This document shows positions 60,637 through 64,000 of a stretch of DNA of 64,000 bases, in pieces. Below the pieces are notes generated by a model. That model saw only the letters and a list, made by a program, of their open reading frames with translations. It was not told the origin of the DNA and did no database searches. A program made the translations under genes and the position numbers. The stretch comes from an uncultured Eubacteriales bacterium. Its GTDB lineage: Bacteria > Bacillota > Clostridia > Oscillospirales > Oscillospiraceae. Position 1 is the stretch's first letter, and every line of letters begins with the position of its first letter. The stretch is from NCBI GenBank assembly GCA_900316205.1, contig ONBX01000040.1:1-64000 (forward strand), written 5' to 3'.

Positions 60637-60794
60637 AAAAAAGCGCGCTGCAAAATGCGCTGTCATTCGAGACCAGTTCGAAAACTGGTCGTGGCAATCC
60701 GTTTTTCTGTCTTGAAAGGACGGATTCCCACACCAGTGACAACGGTCACTGGTTCGGAATGACAGGATCACGCATTTTGCAGCGCGCCTTTTTT
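60637..60794. mobile_element. Palindromic element serving as a bidirectional terminator
   Basis: Outer arms AAAAAAGCGCGCTGCAAAATGCG and CGCATTTTGCAGCGCGCCTTTTTT. Inner arms start TGTCATTCGAGACCAG and end CTGGTTCGGAATGACA, with GACCAG, GGTCAC and other stems within. It lies between convergent genes, malY-like (plus) and an M15 peptidase (minus), and its A and T runs would give terminators both ways. Confidence 0.75.
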
Positions 60795-61494
60795 ATTTAT
60801 CCAGCACGATCTCCGCTTCCTGGGTGAAGAACATGCCCATGTATTCCTCCAGCGAGATATCCAGACTGTAGATCTGCTCGGCCACCGTCAGGCCCACGTA
60901 GCGGTAGTGGGAGCTGTCGGCGCTGCGGCCTGTGACAGACTCGCTGCCCTCCGGGTAGCGGAGGATGAAGCCGTAACGCCAGGCGTTTTCCCGCATCCAT
61001 TCCTGGGCCGAGGTGCCCTGCACGTCCACCGCCAGGCCCAGCTGGTGTTCGCTGGTCCCCGGGGTCCCGACCCGCTGCTCGGCCAGACGGTAGGCCGTGT
61101 CCGCGTCCCGGCCGGCGGCCCGCTGCCGGCTCACCTCGTTTTCAAAGAGCGACAGCTGTTCCTCCGGGCTGCGGTAGCCCGCCGTCAGGGTAATGGGCGT
61201 GCCGGTGGCCCGGCAGGCCGCCAGCATTTCGGTCAGGTCCTCCACGCAGCTTTTGTCCACCTGGACGCCCTCTACCGTCTTGAGCTTGGGATTAAAGCCG
61301 CTGTTATCCATATCGTTCCAGGGATTGACCAGCACGATCACCCGGGTATCGCCCCGCTGGGCGATCCAGTGGTGCAGCCGCACCCCCATCCATCCAAGCA
61401 GCAGCACCGCCAGCACCGCGATGGCGATCTTGATGGAGGGTCTCAGCCCCCGCTTCGGCGCCGCGTGTTCCCCCGTCGTATTCTTTACAGGCAT
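60793..61494 (-). CDS. M15B D-alanyl-D-alanine carboxypeptidase (VanY-like), copy 1
   Basis: Cleaves terminal D-Ala from peptidoglycan stem peptides. One N-terminal membrane helix (about 21-38) holds the domain outside. Zinc ligands H150 and D157 (SEHQLGLAVDV) and H196 (SSHYRYVG) are present. The residue before the last histidine is Ser where the family has Trp (WHxRYVG). 233 residues. A longer frame upstream exists, but AGAGG lies just before this ATG. The stop overlaps the edge of the repeat element. Confidence 0.85.
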   Translation of the reverse strand: MPVKNTTGEHAAPKRGLRPSIKIAIAVLAVLLLGWMGVRLHHWIAQRGDTRVIVLVNPWNDMDNSGFNPKLKTVEGVQVDKSCVEDLTEMLAACRATGTPITLTAGYRSPEEQLSLFENEVSRQRAAGRDADTAYRLAEQRVGTPGTSEHQLGLAVDVQGTSAQEWMRENAWRYGFILRYPEGSESVTGRSADSSHYRYVGLTVAEQIYSLDISLEEYMGMFFTQEAEIVLDK

Positions 61495-62204
61495 CTTCTC
61501 GCCTCTTTTCTGTTCCTGTCTTTCGATGGGCCCACTATACCATATTCTGCCTTCAAAATACAGTCGCTCCCGCCCGAATTTAGAATTATTAAGAATTGCG
61601 GCCTCGCGCTGCCTGCGGCAGAAGAAGCGAGGCCGCAATTTCCCCTAAAGGGACTAGGGCCTTCGGCCCGTCGCCGCAGCGGTCGAAAAACCGGAGGATC
61701 AGCGTAAGCCCGAACGGTTTTTCGGGCACCGCAAGGCGTTTTGCAGGGCTCCCGCCGCCAGCGGCGGATGAAGGGAGCCCTCAATTTCCCCTAAAGGGAC
61801 TAGGGCCTTCGGCCCGTCGCCGCAGCGGTCGGAAAACGCGAGGAATTGCGGCCTGCCGCTGCCAGTGGCAGATGCAGGCGGGCCGCAATTTCCGCAGCCG
61901 CGCCATTGGCGGGCCGTCGCGGAGCAGGCCCGGGAATGGCAATGCGGCAAGGCGGGCAAGCGTAAGCCCGCAGCGTTTTCCGGGCACCGCCCGTAGGAAG
62001 TCGTACTCCCTCAGTCACGGCGGCTAGCCGCCGTGACAGCTCCCTCAAGGAGGGAGCCAATGTGCCTCCCTCTCAGAGGGAGGTGTCATCCGGCGTGTCG
62101 CGCCCGCCGGATGACGGTGGGAGTTTTCCCGCGCAGGGAGCGATCCCGCAAAAAAAGATCCGCCTTTTTCAGACGGATCTTTCCCGATTTTGTTCCCTGG
62201 ACTT
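61495..62204. other. Gene-free mosaic between two M15 peptidase genes
   Basis: Direct repeat of 50 nt at 61636-61685 and 61782-61831, starting CAATTTCCCCTAAAGGGACT; the copies are 146 bp apart and identical. Other parts are an element shared with 40018-40120, heptad-like GAATTTA/GAATTAT units at 61570-61600, and GTGACAGCT / CCCTCAAGGAGGGAG palindromes near 62015-62060. No ORF is convincing. Confidence 0.7.
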
Positions 62205-63050
62205 TTATCTTCCTTCCCGGCGCTGGAGATATTCCTCCAGGGTGACGCCCATGCGGAAGATCTCCCGGGCGTATTCCTTGCCCACATAGCGGTAGTGCCA
62301 GGGCTCGTAGATGATGCCCGTCTGCTCCGTGGTGCCGTTGGGATAGCGCAGGATGAAGCCATAGCGCCAGCTGTTGGCCATGAGCCACTTTTGCGTGGGG
62401 GTCTGCTCCTGGAGCTCGTCCAGATAGGGGTAGCTCTCGTCGATGAGATCCGCCGCAAGGCCCGACTCATGCTCGCTGGTGCCGGGGACGGCCACGGTCT
62501 TGGCCGCCTCCTCCGGCGCGAGGGCCGGGTCCGTCCCTTCCTTGATGAGGCGCTTGATCTTGTCCTGATAAAGCTCCTCCTGGTCCCTGCGCAGCCGGAA
62601 GCCCGAACAGATATAGGGCTCGCCCCCCGCCGCGGCACAGTCGGCCATCATGTCCCAGAAGGCCTGGGCGCAGCACACATCCAGCTGGTAGGTCCGCCCG
62701 TCCTTGTCCTCCACCTGCACAAGCTCCGGGCCATAGTCCTCCGGCAGCGGGTGGGAGGCGTTCACCAGCATCAGCAGAGACAGGTCCTCCCCTTCCCGGG
62801 CGGCCAGTCGCTCCTCCGGCAGACGGGTGAGCCGCGGGGCGGCCTCCTGCCAGAGGGCGCCGCGGCGCTGGGTCTCGTTCTCGGCGGCGGTCTGGGCGCT
62901 GAGGCTCAGCTCCTCCAGCAGCTCCTTGCTCCGCGTTTCTCCCAGGGTGAGACGCTGGTATCCCAGCCCGACCTGGATCCCCAGGCCGATGAGCAGGAAC
63001 AGCAGCACCAGCAGCCCGTAATGGTTTTTCTTTTTCTCTTTCGTCTTCAT
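62205..63050 (-). CDS. M15B D-alanyl-D-alanine carboxypeptidase (VanY-like), copy 2
   Basis: Same family as copy 1 but with a complete motif set: H194 and D201 in SEHESGLAADL, H252 in EPWHYRYVG. One N-terminal helix at about 11-29, then a glutamine- and glutamate-rich stalk with a helical look (30-90). 281 residues. One base separates its ATG from the mntP stop, so it is co-transcribed with it. Confidence 0.9.
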   Translation of the reverse strand: MKTKEKKKNHYGLLVLLFLLIGLGIQVGLGYQRLTLGETRSKELLEELSLSAQTAAENETQRRGALWQEAAPRLTRLPEERLAAREGEDLSLLMLVNASHPLPEDYGPELVQVEDKDGRTYQLDVCCAQAFWDMMADCAAAGGEPYICSGFRLRRDQEELYQDKIKRLIKEGTDPALAPEEAAKTVAVPGTSEHESGLAADLIDESYPYLDELQEQTPTQKWLMANSWRYGFILRYPNGTTEQTGIIYEPWHYRYVGKEYAREIFRMGVTLEEYLQRREGR

Positions 63051-63051
63051 A

Positions 63052-63615
63052 TCAGAAAGTCAGGATCCCCAAATGCTCCACCAAAATCTTCAATCCGATC
63101 AGGATCAGGATGACGCCGCCGGCCCGCTCCGCGCCGTTCTTCCAACGGGCGCCGAAGGCCCGGCCGATCACGATACCCGCGCAGGAGAGCAGGAAGGTGG
63201 TGAGGCCGATGGTCCCCGCCGCAGGGAGGATCTTCACCGAGAGGAAGGCAAAGGTGATGCCCACCGCCAGGGCGTCGATACTGGTGGCCACAGCCAGCAG
63301 CAGCATGGTCTTCACGCCGAAATCGTCGTTCAGCTCCTCGTCCTCGGAGAAGGACTCCCGGATCATGTTGCCGCCGATGAGGGCGAGCAGCACGAAGGCG
63401 ATCCAGTGGTCGATCTCGGTGATGAGGCTCTCGAAGCGATAGCCCAGCAGCCAGCCGATCACCGGCATCAGCGCCTGAAAGCCGCCGAAATAGAGCCCCG
63501 CCAGCAGCACGTGCCGGCCCTTCAGCTCCTTGACGCTGAGCCCTTTGCACACCGAAACCGCGAAAGCGTCCATGCTCAGGCCCACCGCGATCAGCAGCAG
63601 CTCCGCAAAATCCAT
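63052..63615 (-). CDS. mntP: Manganese efflux pump MntP
   Basis: Six-helix exporter that protects from excess manganese. Two repeats each carry an acidic motif in a helix: GLSMDAFAVSVCKGL near residue 14-28 and ATSIDALAVGITFAF near 110-124. 187 residues is the family length. The start is set by GGAGGGAG just upstream; the frame is open further but not translated by signals. No yybP-ykoY manganese riboswitch was seen in the 115 nt before it. Confidence 0.92.
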   Translation of the reverse strand: MDFAELLLIAVGLSMDAFAVSVCKGLSVKELKGRHVLLAGLYFGGFQALMPVIGWLLGYRFESLITEIDHWIAFVLLALIGGNMIRESFSEDEELNDDFGVKTMLLLAVATSIDALAVGITFAFLSVKILPAAGTIGLTTFLLSCAGIVIGRAFGARWKNGAERAGGVILILIGLKILVEHLGILTF

Positions 63616-63633
63616 TTCTCTCCCTCCAAACAA

Positions 63634-63661
63634 CAGAAAAGCGCCCCCGGAAGGGGCGCTT
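63634..63661 (-). terminator. Terminator of the gene at the window end
   Basis: Minus strand: AAGCGCCCC-ttccg-GGGGCGCTT then TTCTGTTG. It stands between the end gene (stop at 63731) and mntP. Confidence 0.75.
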
Positions 63662-63730
63662 CCATCCTGTATAAAAGTAGTACAATCCCGGGAAAAAGTC
63701 AATGGGCTCCTGCTTCCTCTTTCTTCCGGC

Positions 63731-64000
63731 TCAGCCGACGCCCACGCCCAGGTAATAAAAGTTGCTTCCCGCGGGAGGCTCGGCAATCTCCTCCAGTGTG
63801 CGGACCTCCAGCTCCCTGGCTATGTGCTCCAGGGTCTCAAAATCCGCTCTGCCGCCGATGGAGACATACCAGCCCTCCCCGCTGTTGAAAAGCAGCAGCA
63901 TCCGCTGCGTGACGGGGCTGCCGTCCGGCGCCTTGAAGAAGGTCTGCTGCTCGATCTCGGTGATGTGCAGATCGTCCCAATCCTCCTCCTTGACCACATG
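63731..64000 (-). CDS. C-terminal part of a DUF4367-like protein (5' end beyond window)
   Basis: 90 codons are visible and the frame is still open at the window edge. The sequence HITEIEQQTFFKAPDGSPVT...VSIGGRADFETLEHIARELE resembles the C-terminal DUF4367-like fold of anti-sigma or secreted proteins, which is a pattern match from memory. The gene ends with YLGVGVG. A terminator follows about 70 nt downstream. Confidence 0.55.
   Translation of the reverse strand, partial: HVVKEEDWDDLHITEIEQQTFFKAPDGSPVTQRMLLLFNSGEGWYVSIGGRADFETLEHIARELEVRTLEEIAEPPAGSNFYYLGVGVG

Noticed and set aside
63616-63730. Manganese riboswitch upstream of mntP
   Set aside because: The 115-nt spacer holds a terminator of the upstream gene and no recognisable yybP-ykoY core.

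Overview
The window is GC-rich chromosome from a Gram-positive, low-complexity-intergenic Firmicute. Gene content and order point to Clostridia, most likely Oscillospiraceae/Ruminococcaceae: Firmicutes-type S10 operon order, dgt-dnaG-sigA, a DUF512 radical-SAM gene two genes before der-plsY, holB-ricT, and pepP-efp with a CD1247-like gene. This placement is inference; no rRNA or tRNA gene is visible to anchor it. About 45 protein genes are supported. I see no CRISPR array, prophage or intact transposase gene.

Layout. 1-3650: start of the S10 ribosomal operon (rpsJ-rplC-rplD-rplW-rplB-rpsS, minus strand) with a consensus promoter and a leader that carries a terminator-like hairpin. 3890-11600: cdd, a peptide-binding lipoprotein, pgeF and secA (minus), then a DUF1846 gene (plus). 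11700-20750: two BspA-like leucine-rich-repeat surface proteins (one a lipoprotein, one ending in a dockerin) around a gamma-glutamyltransferase gene and a tldD-tldE pair. 20820-21175: a promoter-terminator pair with no convincing ORF, a candidate non-coding RNA. 21370-27340: hlyIII-like gene, a resolvase-derived coiled-coil protein, gtrA-like gene, a membrane protein, an ABC-F ATPase with one degenerate ATP site, a DUF2716-like gene and an rluA-family gene. 27390-32630: yceD-rpmF, radical SAM, Nudix, der, plsY, ending in a strong terminator. 32560-33620: an AT-rich gene between direct repeats. 34280-39940: ricT and holB (minus), cotH-like gene and a membrane protein (plus). 40590-45740: CD1247-like gene, efp, pepP, a sensor kinase and a response regulator. 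45690-51175: two tandem D-Ala-D-Ala carboxypeptidases, hflX, a GNAT gene and yigZ. 51545-59380: a methyltransferase, a wall-anchored InlB-like protein, then dgt-dnaG-sigA. 59400-64000: malY/patB, two M15 peptidases, mntP and a cut-off gene.

The most unusual part is between the genes. Several families of palindromic, MITE-like elements recur: (1) elements bounded by GTAGGGGC palindromes around a long hairpin whose core keeps a GCGAATTCG-like motif while its outer stem changes; (2) elements whose arms are tandem 7-nt units of copy-specific sequence, often starting exactly at a stop codon; (3) TTCATG-hairpin arrays; (4) bipartite 'stacked hairpin' elements. One element has fused to the 3' end of cdd and another appears to have fused to that of ggt, and one splits the kinase/regulator pair. 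The machinery that moves or makes these elements is not in the window.
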